Source: Kamptonema sp. UHCC 0994 | GTDB lineage: Bacteria; Cyanobacteriota; Cyanobacteriia; Cyanobacteriales; Microcoleaceae | Assembly: GCF_029167235.1 (NCBI RefSeq) | Contig: NZ_JARFTR010000242.1 | Coordinates: 1-64,000 of the forward strand | Direction: 5' to 3' | Length of the DNA stretch: 64,000 bases | Part shown: positions 44,520 to 53,548 of the stretch, piece by piece | Layout of the letters: each line of letters begins with the position of its first letter | Numbering within the stretch: position 1 is the first letter of the stretch | Notes under the pieces: generated by a model | What the model was told of the DNA's origin: nothing | The model's database searches: none | Seen by the model: only the letters and a program-made list of their open reading frames with translations | Made by a program: the position numbers and the translations under genes

Positions 44520-47282
44520 TCAAAATGAGTAGTCTGTTAAAAAAGGTTTTGTAAATGGGCTTCTTGCTGCATTCATCCGCACGATTGCACTAAATCCACT
44601 TGGTAATATATTATAAGGTCGAGCAGCGATCTCTCTAATTCCCAAAATGGGGACTTGGTTATATTCACCTAGTTGTTTGCTCAACCAATCCGCTGTTTTA
44701 AAACTTACGCCCTGTAGAAATATTTGTGTCCGGCAGTTGTCTAGAGCTATCATAGCCTTTCCAGAGAATTGATCGATAGATTGGCACACTAGGAAAACAC
44801 CTACTTTAGCATTACGGCTAATAGCTGTAAGCTCTTCATAATCAATATTTTTTAATCGAGGTGCTTCATCGCAAATAATATAAGTAGGAATCCATTGATA
44901 GTTGGGATTTTTCATTCGGCAATACATCACCTCCATTATATAGTTAATCATAAGGGCAGCCAATGAAGAACTTAATTCACCCAGCGGTGGGCTGATAATT
45001 ATATTATGTCTCGACGTTCCATTTAGAGCCTGCAACAAAAAAATCTCACTATTACCATCGCAAATTTTTTTTACATTTGGATTTTTTAAAAAACTTAGTT
45101 TATTCTGTAAATAAGTAATCGCCAGCCCAAACCTATCATCGGGAATATTCAGGTAGGAATAAAGTTCCGATCTCCAGCGCTTATCAGCCTCGGGCAAATT
45201 CGTTAACAAAGCTCGTATAGCACTCCTGTTTATAATTAATTGGGGTAAATCACTGGGGTTAAAGTTTATGAGATTTTGCCGACGCGCTTCAACAACAATA
45301 GCCAGAATCGCAGTCAGCCATATAATGTCTCGCATATAAAAGCTGCTATTATGATCTGTACTATCAAAATTGCCGTAGAGAGCTTCTGCGATCTTCCTAG
45401 TTGCTTTTTCAGTCCCAAATTTTTCTAACTCTTCTAAAAAATTCCAAACGATACTGTTGGCGCTGTTGTTTAGACCCCAAATTACTAATTTTGCTCCTGC
45501 CTTATTAGCCATAGCTACCAGTTTATAATGTAATTCACCAGTAATATCAACACAGACTAAGTTACCTTGAAAAACAAAGTTTTCAACGGACTTAAGGAGC
45601 AACGCTGTTTTACCAGCACCTGTAGGGCCAACTATTAAAACTCCTTGAAATAAAAGATGGTTTGGAATCCAAATATCTTTCCCTATCGTAACTCTACCTC
45701 GTTTAAAGTTTATATATTTTCCCAGCCAAAAGTCTCCATTGTTATAGCTACCATTAGTCAGGCTTTTTGCTTCATTTATATTAGCTGTTTGTGAGTAATC
45801 AAACATTTCTCTATATTTATCCGAGGATTTAATTGACTCGCCCGATCCCAATATTAAAATATCTTTGTTAGTGGTTAAGCTGTCTATATACTGAAAAGCT
45901 TGAGATAATCGATCTAATAAATTTCTCATATTTATTCTCCAACCTCTACCCCTTCTGTTGTTACTATAGTTAGAACTTTGAGATTGGGTATTTGACAGCA
46001 AAGTTTTAGCTGTATCCGTACCAAGCGATGCAAATTTTTTCTGCTGCTTTTGCCTATCTACTTCATCAAAAGCATAGGACAAACATCGAGCCATATTTTT
46101 AAATAAATAAGCCGCATTAAATTCATTCTTATTTAATAAATATTCAGCATAAAGTTCCATTGTTTTTACTAAATTTCTATCTAATAAGTATAGGTAACTA
46201 TTCAAAACATTTGGTTCTTCTCCATAAGGACAATTCAGCAATTTTTTAATTAAATTTATATAAATATTTTCGTGATTTTTACCGATATTACTAGGCTCAA
46301 AACGATCTGCAAAACTTACAATTCCACTACTTTTATCTACTGAATTCTCGCTTATTAGAGGCAACCTAACGCCAGCAACCCTTATCCAATCCCCCAATTC
46401 ACCTAACTCTCTAAATTTCTCAAAAGCCTCCTCATTATCCCCCCTTGCCAACTTACCCATCCCACGCGAATAAACCAATAAAGGCTCAAATCCCACCAAT
46501 GGTTCTGCCAAAGTTTCCACCACCGATGCCATTCTCACCAACTCTGCCTTATTCTGTTCTTGCAGCTTTTCACGCAGCGCTAATGCCAACTCCCGCGCCG
46601 CTTTATCCGGCTTTGTATAAGCTAATGCCGTCCATTTTTGCACCTGAGCAAAATCCCTAATATTTGAGTCATCACTATGAATCTGCTCTTGTATATATTC
46701 CAATACAAACTCAGACAAATTCTTAAGCCTTTCCTCCCCAAAACGAGGATTAGCCTTCAACTCATTTAGCAGCACATTTCGCCCTGCCAAATCCATCTCA
46801 TAAAGTTCTTCTCCCCCCACCTCTTTACACAAACCAGAAAGCAGCACATCCGCTACCGCTTCCCAAGGAATATTCAACAATTTATCTTCAATATCTCGCT
46901 GAAAATTCGCCCAAATTTTATATAATAAATCGGGAGTCAACGCCAAAGGAAAAGCCGCATGATACGCCAAATAAAGGTGCGGTTTACCAAAACGCTCCTC
47001 AAAAGACCTCACCTGTCGGTAAACCAGTCTATCCTCTGTTTTTTCTAGTTGTGACGGACTTGCTAACCCCAACTGTAACTGATTCGCCAACTGCCTTAAC
47101 CATTCAGCTTGCTGAGAATCACCCCGCTGAGTCAGTACCCCCGCGACTCGTTCCATTGCCTGCACTAGACCAGCATCAATTAAAGCTTGATTTCGCCGCA
47201 AAATCTCTGGTTCTTGACCATTTTCACAAGTCAACAACTGATTAATAACATTCAGATAAGATTGCAGACGTTCTTCATCCAT
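44520..47282 (-). CDS. locus 2 fourth gene: conflict-adaptor domains fused to a VirD4/TraD-like ATPase
   Basis: 920 aa. Residues 1-75 match the start of the TPR-CHAT protein (MDEERLQSYLNVINQLLTCE). Residues 88-300 match the adaptor domain of the locus 1 pseudoCHAT protein (FPLALTPDLLYKIWANFQRDI, IPWEAVADVLLS). A second copy of the first module lies at about 340-410 (LIKKLLNCPYGEEPNVL). The C-terminal half is a coupling-type ATPase: Walker A GPTGAGKTALL near 549, Walker B YIICDEAPRL near 804 and FLVCQSIDQF. No membrane anchor is seen. It follows vWA2 by 101 bp. It appears to be the output subunit of locus 2, replacing CHAT; a pump or DNA-translocating effector is inference. Confidence 0.88.
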   Translation of the reverse strand: MDEERLQSYLNVINQLLTCENGQEPEILRRNQALIDAGLVQAMERVAGVLTQRGDSQQAEWLRQLANQLQLGLASPSQLEKTEDRLVYRQVRSFEERFGKPHLYLAYHAAFPLALTPDLLYKIWANFQRDIEDKLLNIPWEAVADVLLSGLCKEVGGEELYEMDLAGRNVLLNELKANPRFGEERLKNLSEFVLEYIQEQIHSDDSNIRDFAQVQKWTALAYTKPDKAARELALALREKLQEQNKAELVRMASVVETLAEPLVGFEPLLVYSRGMGKLARGDNEEAFEKFRELGELGDWIRVAGVRLPLISENSVDKSSGIVSFADRFEPSNIGKNHENIYINLIKKLLNCPYGEEPNVLNSYLYLLDRNLVKTMELYAEYLLNKNEFNAAYLFKNMARCLSYAFDEVDRQKQQKKFASLGTDTAKTLLSNTQSQSSNYSNNRRGRGWRINMRNLLDRLSQAFQYIDSLTTNKDILILGSGESIKSSDKYREMFDYSQTANINEAKSLTNGSYNNGDFWLGKYINFKRGRVTIGKDIWIPNHLLFQGVLIVGPTGAGKTALLLKSVENFVFQGNLVCVDITGELHYKLVAMANKAGAKLVIWGLNNSANSIVWNFLEELEKFGTEKATRKIAEALYGNFDSTDHNSSFYMRDIIWLTAILAIVVEARRQNLINFNPSDLPQLIINRSAIRALLTNLPEADKRWRSELYSYLNIPDDRFGLAITYLQNKLSFLKNPNVKKICDGNSEIFLLQALNGTSRHNIIISPPLGELSSSLAALMINYIMEVMYCRMKNPNYQWIPTYIICDEAPRLKNIDYEELTAISRNAKVGVFLVCQSIDQFSGKAMIALDNCRTQIFLQGVSFKTADWLSKQLGEYNQVPILGIREIAARPYNILPSGFSAIVRMNAARSPFTKPFLTDYSF

Positions 47283-47383
47283 GAAACACTAATTTAACTC
47301 AATAAAATTACACAGTATTTGACTCTCATTATCCTTGTTATTCCATCCCTGTATCCTTGTTTAACATCCTCTTCATATCCCAT

Positions 47384-49306
47384 TCAAAATTCCTGCCTTG
47401 CAGCACGTCCCCTCAACAAATTAATCCCAGCTTGCAACCCCCGCCGCGTCATTTCAAACATCGGCACCAACTTTTCCACCTCCTCAGCACTTGTCCCCTG
47501 CCAACGCTGACGTGACATCGGATTCAGCCAAGCAACATAACGCACCTTCTTTTTCACTTCCTCCAAAAACTCTTTCGTTAATTCTATGCGTTCCTGACTC
47601 CAGCCACCCCGCGCCGCACCCCCATCACTAAAAATCAAAATCGCCGCACGGTCACTTCTCATTCCCTCCACCATATCGCCAATCCTTTTAGCCGCCGGAC
47701 TATGAGGCGCAGGATAAACATACTCCACCGGACAATTGTGAAAATAGTAAATATCCGCCTTCCCCAACCGTCCCCCTCGCACCGCCGTTTCCGCTAACCG
47801 TCGCGACAGCGCATGAAACGGCACCATCGACCCCCCATAATCAATCAATAACAGCAACTCCGTCCGATTCACCCGACGCGGCACCAACACAGGCGACACC
47901 ATTATCCCCTCCCGTCCTACCCGCTTCACCGTCGCTTCCACATCCAACTCCACTGGTGGCCCTTCCCGAATCGGACGACGCAGAAAACGCCAGCACTGCT
48001 TCATCTGCCGCTTTGTCACCGGAAAATATTCCGATGTCAAGATAAACGAACTCTCAGAAATCTCCTCATCCTCACCAGCAGATTGCAACAATGATTTAGC
48101 AACTTGTACTTCATCTTCCACTTCCAATGTCAGCTTTGCAGTTGAGTCAAGAGTCAGCGTGGTTATATCTTCTTCTAACTCTAAATTCAAAAGTTCTTGT
48201 AAATCTAAATCGCGACTAAACTTTTTGATATCCGCAAACTCTGGCTCCTGTTTTGCTTGCTCCCAGATATCAATAAACAAGTCAATCACTGCCGCACGTT
48301 CCGACTCATTATAAACCTCTACATCAATCGGATTATCCAATGCACCAGAAACCTGAGCGCGTAATTTTTCCTCTGTTTGATTAACAGCTTCTTCAGTGTT
48401 TTCTGAGTTTAGTGCAGTGTGGGATTGAATATCAACAACCAACGCCTTACCCAGTTCCGATTTACGCCAATCCTTATTCTCAACACCTATCTCATCCAAA
48501 TGTACGGCTCGACCTACAGCACCGCGCACTTGGAAGATAAAATCATTGTAGTCTCGATCGGTTGCGTCATCAACCCGCATATCTTCTAGCACAAATGTAC
48601 TGGCATTACTCCAAACGTCAGCAATTTGACCAACGTGAGGTAATTCATTAACATTTACTGACAAAAATAGCGATCGTAATACTCCTTCAACAGCATGATT
48701 ATCCACCAATTGCTGTACTTGACCATTTGGCACTAACATTATACCAAATGTATCCCCTGGACGCATTTCAAACGTTTTGAATCCCTCGCATTTCTCAGAG
48801 TTATTTTTTTCATCTCCAGACAGTGTGGCATTCAGTCTAGCTTGTTGTTGGCGCTTATTAATTACTAAATAGCCTAACTCTGAATTACTTAGCGCACGAT
48901 TAACCGCCTTTTGTATAAATTCTCTTGAACCAGGTTCATATTTATCTAAACCTGCTAGGCTGAAGATAGCTAGCTCGCCTTTATATTCGCCCCCATCCAA
49001 CAGGTAGTCAATCCCAACCTTACCTGTTGAGCCTACCGTAAAGATGCCTAACTCTGAAGTAGCTGAAAATTTAGTATAAAATTCTCGCACTATTACCTGT
49101 TCAAAGTGATAATCAAACAGCCGCTTCTGCTCATCCGATTTCACCCAAAGATTACAGCACAATCTTGCCAAAGCATCGCAATCTGAAATACCAAACCCAG
49201 CCTGCAACGCCCTTAAAAGTAAATTATACTCATCCACCCCCAACGGCAAGCCAGCTTCCCGCAGCCGCATAAAAAGTTCAAGTAGCGGTAACTCATCCAT
49301 CTTCAC
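47384..49306 (-). CDS. locus 2 vWA protein with DUF4114-like insert
   Basis: 640 aa. The first 75 residues and the C-terminal vWA part (from about 440) match the locus 1 protein (LREAGLPLGVDEYNLLL; SEYFPVTKRQMKQCWRFLRR; MIDAS LLIDYGGSM; FSDGGAARGG). Between them is an insert of about 260 residues containing FVLEDMRVDDATDRDYNDFIFQ, the signature of DUF4114, a beta domain usually found in secreted cyanobacterial proteins, here in a cytoplasmic one. The MIDAS middle Ser is Gly. The start is GTG 49306 or ATG 49300; it overlaps MoxR2 by 4 bp (GTGA). Confidence 0.88.
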   Translation of the reverse strand: MKMDELPLLELFMRLREAGLPLGVDEYNLLLRALQAGFGISDCDALARLCCNLWVKSDEQKRLFDYHFEQVIVREFYTKFSATSELGIFTVGSTGKVGIDYLLDGGEYKGELAIFSLAGLDKYEPGSREFIQKAVNRALSNSELGYLVINKRQQQARLNATLSGDEKNNSEKCEGFKTFEMRPGDTFGIMLVPNGQVQQLVDNHAVEGVLRSLFLSVNVNELPHVGQIADVWSNASTFVLEDMRVDDATDRDYNDFIFQVRGAVGRAVHLDEIGVENKDWRKSELGKALVVDIQSHTALNSENTEEAVNQTEEKLRAQVSGALDNPIDVEVYNESERAAVIDLFIDIWEQAKQEPEFADIKKFSRDLDLQELLNLELEEDITTLTLDSTAKLTLEVEDEVQVAKSLLQSAGEDEEISESSFILTSEYFPVTKRQMKQCWRFLRRPIREGPPVELDVEATVKRVGREGIMVSPVLVPRRVNRTELLLLIDYGGSMVPFHALSRRLAETAVRGGRLGKADIYYFHNCPVEYVYPAPHSPAAKRIGDMVEGMRSDRAAILIFSDGGAARGGWSQERIELTKEFLEEVKKKVRYVAWLNPMSRQRWQGTSAEEVEKLVPMFEMTRRGLQAGINLLRGRAARQEF

Positions 49307-50205
49307 TTTAACCGCCCCAAATAACGCAAATGGTCATTCCAACTTTTCAACAATACCCCAGGATAAGGAAGTTCTCCCTTGAGTTTTTCCAATGCCTGTT
49401 CCGTACCATAACGATACAGCATCCGAAACCAATCAATTAACTCACTCGTACTCACCTTTTTTTCCGCTTCCCCTTCCTTTTCACTCATCAGTTTTCGTAA
49501 CTCCCAAAAACGACTCACAGCCGCATCTATTAACCTTTCCGGCGAATCAGGAAAATGCGCTTGCACAATTTCAATTAAACGTCGCTTATCGGGAAACTTA
49601 ATATAGTGAAAAATACAGCGACGCAAAAAAGCTTCTGGCAAATCCTTCTCATCATTACTGGTAATAAAAACAATCGGTGCTGCCTTAGCTTCAAACTTCT
49701 CCCCCGTTTCCTCCACCTCAAACTCAAGTTCATCCAATTCTGCTAACAAATCATTAGGAAAATCAATATCCGCCTTATCAATTTCATCAATCAACACCAC
49801 AGTCCGCTGTTCGCTTTGAAAAGCTTTTCCCAATTGCCCCCAGCGGATATACTTATTTTCATTCTCCTCAACAATACAACCCACACCCGCCAATTGAGCA
49901 TCCCGCAAACGCCTCACTGCATCATAACTATACAATCCATCTTTAGCCCGACTCGTAGACTTAATCCGCCAAGCTTCATAAGGTAATCCCAATTCATCTG
50001 CCACAGCTTTCGCTAATCTCGTTTTCCCACACCCAGGTTCCCCCTTCAACAGCAGTGGACGTTCCAAATAAATCGCCTGATTCACGGCTTCTACTAATTC
50101 TAAACTGGGTAAATATGGCGGTTGTCGCTCAAACTTTGATTTGACCTCCTGAGCCACCTTATTTCCAGAATATTCTAGTTGTTCGTTTTTTAAGTTCTCA
50201 ACCAT
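49303..50205 (-). CDS. locus 2 MoxR-family AAA+ ATPase
   Basis: 300 aa, closely similar to the locus 1 MoxR over its full length. Walker A is GEPGCGKTRL, Walker B VVLIDEIDKADIDFPNDLL, and the KSTSRAKDGLYSYD and FITSNDEKDLPEAFLRR stretches are kept. It is shorter by about 15 residues, mainly because an insert between RDAQLA and the Walker B strand is smaller. It overlaps the broken CHAT gene upstream by 16 bp and vWA2 downstream. It appears intact, unlike its neighbour. Confidence 0.93.
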   Translation of the reverse strand: MVENLKNEQLEYSGNKVAQEVKSKFERQPPYLPSLELVEAVNQAIYLERPLLLKGEPGCGKTRLAKAVADELGLPYEAWRIKSTSRAKDGLYSYDAVRRLRDAQLAGVGCIVEENENKYIRWGQLGKAFQSEQRTVVLIDEIDKADIDFPNDLLAELDELEFEVEETGEKFEAKAAPIVFITSNDEKDLPEAFLRRCIFHYIKFPDKRRLIEIVQAHFPDSPERLIDAAVSRFWELRKLMSEKEGEAEKKVSTSELIDWFRMLYRYGTEQALEKLKGELPYPGVLLKSWNDHLRYLGRLK

Positions 50206-51608
50206 GATTGGATTAAACTCCAGTTACAACTGCATAATAAACAAATCTTTTTCATCATAAACTCTGGCAGGTCATTTCGATTACTACCTAGAATAAATTG
50301 GGTATCTTGCCGAAGCAGATTGATAGCCTCTGGCATTAAAATCTTAGCTAGTTTATTGAACCATTCAGTTAATACAGGTTGAGAAAAATCATTCTGTATT
50401 TGGAGTAGAACGGGCATATCAGGCATCCAATTTTTCTGAAAGTCACTGGCAAAATTACGCTTCAGATTCAAGTTACCTCGACCGTCTACTAAAAACATCA
50501 ACAATCTATAATTATAGCTTCTGTTTCTATATAAATTAGCTAAAGTATTACTCCAAAAATTTATCAGATTGTTCAAATCATCTTCTGGTAAATTATGAGC
50601 ATTCTTAAAAATAAGAATCACATTTCGGGAATTTAAACATTCCACTATGGCTTGAGCAACACTTTCAGGAGAATAGGGTTTGATAGCACCAACCTCTAAA
50701 CCAATATCGTCCAAAATCGAGCGTAAATCATTAGCTTTGCTAGTTCGAGCTAAATCAATAGGAATTTCCAGGCTAGTTTTATGACGTGGTGCATATTCTA
50801 TCAATCGATGCTCAATAGACGTTTTTAGAGCATATTCCAATTCAGAAACAGTTAGTTTTTCATTCGGTTTCAAGTAAATGCACCCGTTTTTCCCATTAGC
50901 TTGGCTACTACTGTGTCCTGCAAAAAATAAAATATCCCATCCTTGTTCATCCCATAAATGCTCATTAAGTTCTTGCTTTGAAGGTTGGGGAAGAAACACA
51001 GAATCAATTTCACCACAACATAAATTTTCTATAACTTGCTTGTCTGGTTTGGTATTAATGTGAGTTGAATCTCCAAAAACCGCTAAAATTCTTATCTTCT
51101 CTTTGACTTTCCCTGCTTGAACAATTCGCTCGAAGTTTGGCGCACTCAAAGCAACTTCAACTCGTTGAGAATAATCCTCCAACAAATCCCAGAGATGCCA
51201 AGGTAATCGCCGCAACAAGCTATCTTGCGTTTGGAGAATGAGTAGCAGTTCATCAGATTCAACTAATCTATCTAGGCTTTTGAGTAATCTTTCCCTAATT
51301 TTGCAAAATTCGCTTGAGTTTAACCATTTATTCAAATTCTCTTTCAGAATTGCAGCAGCTTGCTTAATTTCAGCGTCGGAATAGTTGTTTTCTTTTGCTT
51401 CTTGCTTTTTTTGAATGCGACGAACTGCTTTAAAAGCCAGATAAGCTGACTGCCAATTATTGTAGAACTGTGGCAGAGTAGGAGATGGTGGTAACTGCCC
51501 TAGAATCTTAGCGTCGGGGCGATCGCCTCCCAACCAAGCCTCCAAGGTGACGGGAAACCCTGTCTCAAAACACCCCTTCCCTATTTCCAGAATAACGGAC
51601 TTCCCCAT
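50190..51608 (-). CDS. locus 2 CHAT-iSTAND protein with large internal deletion
   Basis: 472 aa from the ATG at 51608 (MGKSVILEIGKG), preferred over GTG 51623 because paralogues start MGKLVV. The CHAT-associated module and the first half of CHAT are intact, including His232 (FFAGHSSS). After residue about 269 (KTSIEHRL) the sequence jumps to the second half of the iSTAND domain (IPIDLARTSK ... CSCNWSLIQSW). Compared with the 621-aa paralogue about 180 residues are missing: the catalytic Cys (NSCDG) and the P-loop. The reading frame is preserved. It cannot be a protease; it may be a regulator or a relic. Confidence 0.88.
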   Translation of the reverse strand: MGKSVILEIGKGCFETGFPVTLEAWLGGDRPDAKILGQLPPSPTLPQFYNNWQSAYLAFKAVRRIQKKQEAKENNYSDAEIKQAAAILKENLNKWLNSSEFCKIRERLLKSLDRLVESDELLLILQTQDSLLRRLPWHLWDLLEDYSQRVEVALSAPNFERIVQAGKVKEKIRILAVFGDSTHINTKPDKQVIENLCCGEIDSVFLPQPSKQELNEHLWDEQGWDILFFAGHSSSQANGKNGCIYLKPNEKLTVSELEYALKTSIEHRLIEYAPRHKTSLEIPIDLARTSKANDLRSILDDIGLEVGAIKPYSPESVAQAIVECLNSRNVILIFKNAHNLPEDDLNNLINFWSNTLANLYRNRSYNYRLLMFLVDGRGNLNLKRNFASDFQKNWMPDMPVLLQIQNDFSQPVLTEWFNKLAKILMPEAINLLRQDTQFILGSNRNDLPEFMMKKICLLCSCNWSLIQSWLRT

Positions 51609-51810
51609 TACTGCTTTCGGCACTGGTTTCTATTTTGACATCATACACTCAAGCCGCCCCTAACAGGATTACTGTTGAGCGCTCTTTCTATAACTTTACA
51701 CTCGGCCTCCTGCTTAAGTATGCCCACATACTTGAATTGATGAATACTTTTCCCAGTCGAGTGCTTCCTTTTTCTATTAAGACTTCACTAGTTGCCTAAA
51801 CTTTTACTCT

Positions 51811-51832
51811 CCCCGAAGTGACAAAAGAGGGA
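51811..51832. repeat. IS-end-like motif next to transposase relic
   Basis: GAAGTGACAAAAGAGGG (51815-51831) directly abuts the stop of the transposase and matches the ends of the 44149-44297 element. It is probably one terminal repeat of the IS701-like element or of a related MITE. No partner end was found on the other side. Confidence 0.5.
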
Positions 51833-52690
51833 TTACGCAGTTGGTGGGAGAGACAGCCAAGGAGCCGCTAAGTAGGAGCGTACCGCCTCACGAACAATAC
51901 TGACTTTGGACTCATACCAACTGATGCCAGTATTAAACCAGTAGATATCCAGGCGCAGAAACGCTCGAATCGCTTGCGCCAATGTGATTGCGCCCTCGCA
52001 CGAGCCGAACGTACTTGGGCTTTCTCCACTCCACAGCACTGCTCTAGACCGGGCGTGGTATTCCTCAATCGACCACTCAAAATCCGCCCACTGCTGGCGT
52101 TGTAAGAAACTCATCTTTAAATCATTGGTCGCCCAGTAGTCAATGTCACCGTCTGTGGCAACTATCTTGAATACTCGGATGAACCCATAGCTAATGAGCT
52201 GAACTACTGTTCCAGTGGCAGCGATCGCAACGTCACAGATCCGTCGGTTTCCTGTCTGATCGGCATTCACTAACCGATTACGTTTCAGTCGAGTCAGCCA
52301 GATCCAGCTATAGCTGGCAATCAACTTCAAATTGGTTAATACTCTGAACCAACTATCAAAGGCTACGCACCTGGGCTTGAAACCTCTCTCATGAACCCTT
52401 GTTAGCATGGCTCGAAAGTGGTCATTTTTGGTCGCCCCGTCTACCTCCTTCTCATAAAGTCGATAATCACAGGGGATGTGTTTATCCCCATCCGACCACA
52501 GTAGGCTCGTCAGATTGATGCCTTGAACAACGCGATACAAGCCTACCAGACCATTGCCGAGTGACTAACTCCATCTGTTTGGCATACCACTTGTCGAGCA
52601 TCGTATCATCAATCACCAGAAGCCCTTGCTCTAACTCAACTCCGTGTCTTTCGCCTCGTGCCAAAGCTCATTAGGCTCTGGTTCAAACTG
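51833..52690 (-). pseudogene. IS701-like transposase relic with frameshift
   Basis: The C-terminal 235 residues (51833-52540) are in one frame: VVQGINLTSLLWSDG, CVAFDSWF with a catalytic Asp, and WSIEEYHARSRAVLW with the catalytic Glu. The preceding part, with the first Asp (LLVIDDTMLDKWYAKQ), is in another frame (52550-52664), so a frameshift lies near 52545, and the N-terminus is missing. The element is therefore inactive. It separates conflict locus 2 from the right-hand mobile zone. Confidence 0.85.
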
Positions 52691-52859
52691 TCACACAAAC
52701 GTGGCGCTCGCTTCCCTGAGTTCTCAAGTTAACCAATCATGCTGGTTCAAGGTTATGTAATGCCGCGTAAAAACTCATATCGCTACGGTCTAAAACTTAG
52801 AGGCGCAAGGCTCACGCGCTCTCTCTGAAATCAAGTACAACCGTTATTTTAAAAGCAGC

Positions 52860-53310
52860 CTTAACAGTCTTTTCGATTAGTTCTGCTTGCTCAATTGTGA
52901 AAGTACAGCTTGCTATAAATGCTACCACTTTTGAGCCTCTGCTACAATTGCTTTAATTTGGGAGTGTAGAGCTTGCTGTTAAATTATTAAATTGATATTA
53001 AGTGTACCGGAACGGTAAAAAACCTCAAAATTAACTTTTTAGGACTGAGTTTCCATGATTTTTTTTGCATAAATTTGCATAAATTTGAGTTTTTGTGAGT
53101 TTTTTTGAGTAAAACTATGCAAGCTCAGCTTGAATTATTACCTGAAGTCGAGGCAGTATTTGCAACTAAAAACTCAAAATAATGCAAATTTATGCAAATT
53201 TATGCAAGCTGGGAAACTAAGGAAAAAAGCAGAGATGAGCGATAGCAAGCAATGTTTTTGTGATCACAAACCTGACTTTTACGTGCAGAAATAAAAATAA
53301 TGCAGGCTGT
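52860..53310. repeat. iteron-like region A
   Basis: A non-coding region with direct repeats of about 10-11 bp: GCATAAATTT twice and then GAGTTTTT-type units at 53065-53110. The inverted counterpart AACTCAAAAT and GCAAATTTAT units lie at 53169-53208. The whole 450-bp block is repeated at 60646-61145 in the same orientation. Iterons of this kind mark plasmid origins, centromeres or transfer origins; which applies is not clear. The flanking 52691-52859 and 53311-53548 hold no gene I can support. Confidence 0.65.
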
Positions 53311-53548
53311 AAAACAACTGCATCAATCGGTACTGACTCCCATGCAATACGATCGCGCTTGTCTTTGTATTGGACATCTGGGTTAGGTTTTTCCGCTTTG
53401 AGTGAGACGAATCTGGAGAGAGGCAATACCCAGGATACGCTTCTGAATGAGAGTTGAGGTCGCGATCGCTAAAATCTACCCAATGAGCAATTCTCCCACA
53501 CCGTAAACTACGCTACGTTGCACAGGTAAAGTACATTGCCTTCGTAAC

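Noticed and set aside
53065-53208. Regular short repeats resembling a CRISPR array
   Set aside because: Units are only about 10-11 bp with no spacers, arranged as two inverted groups; this fits iterons, not CRISPR.
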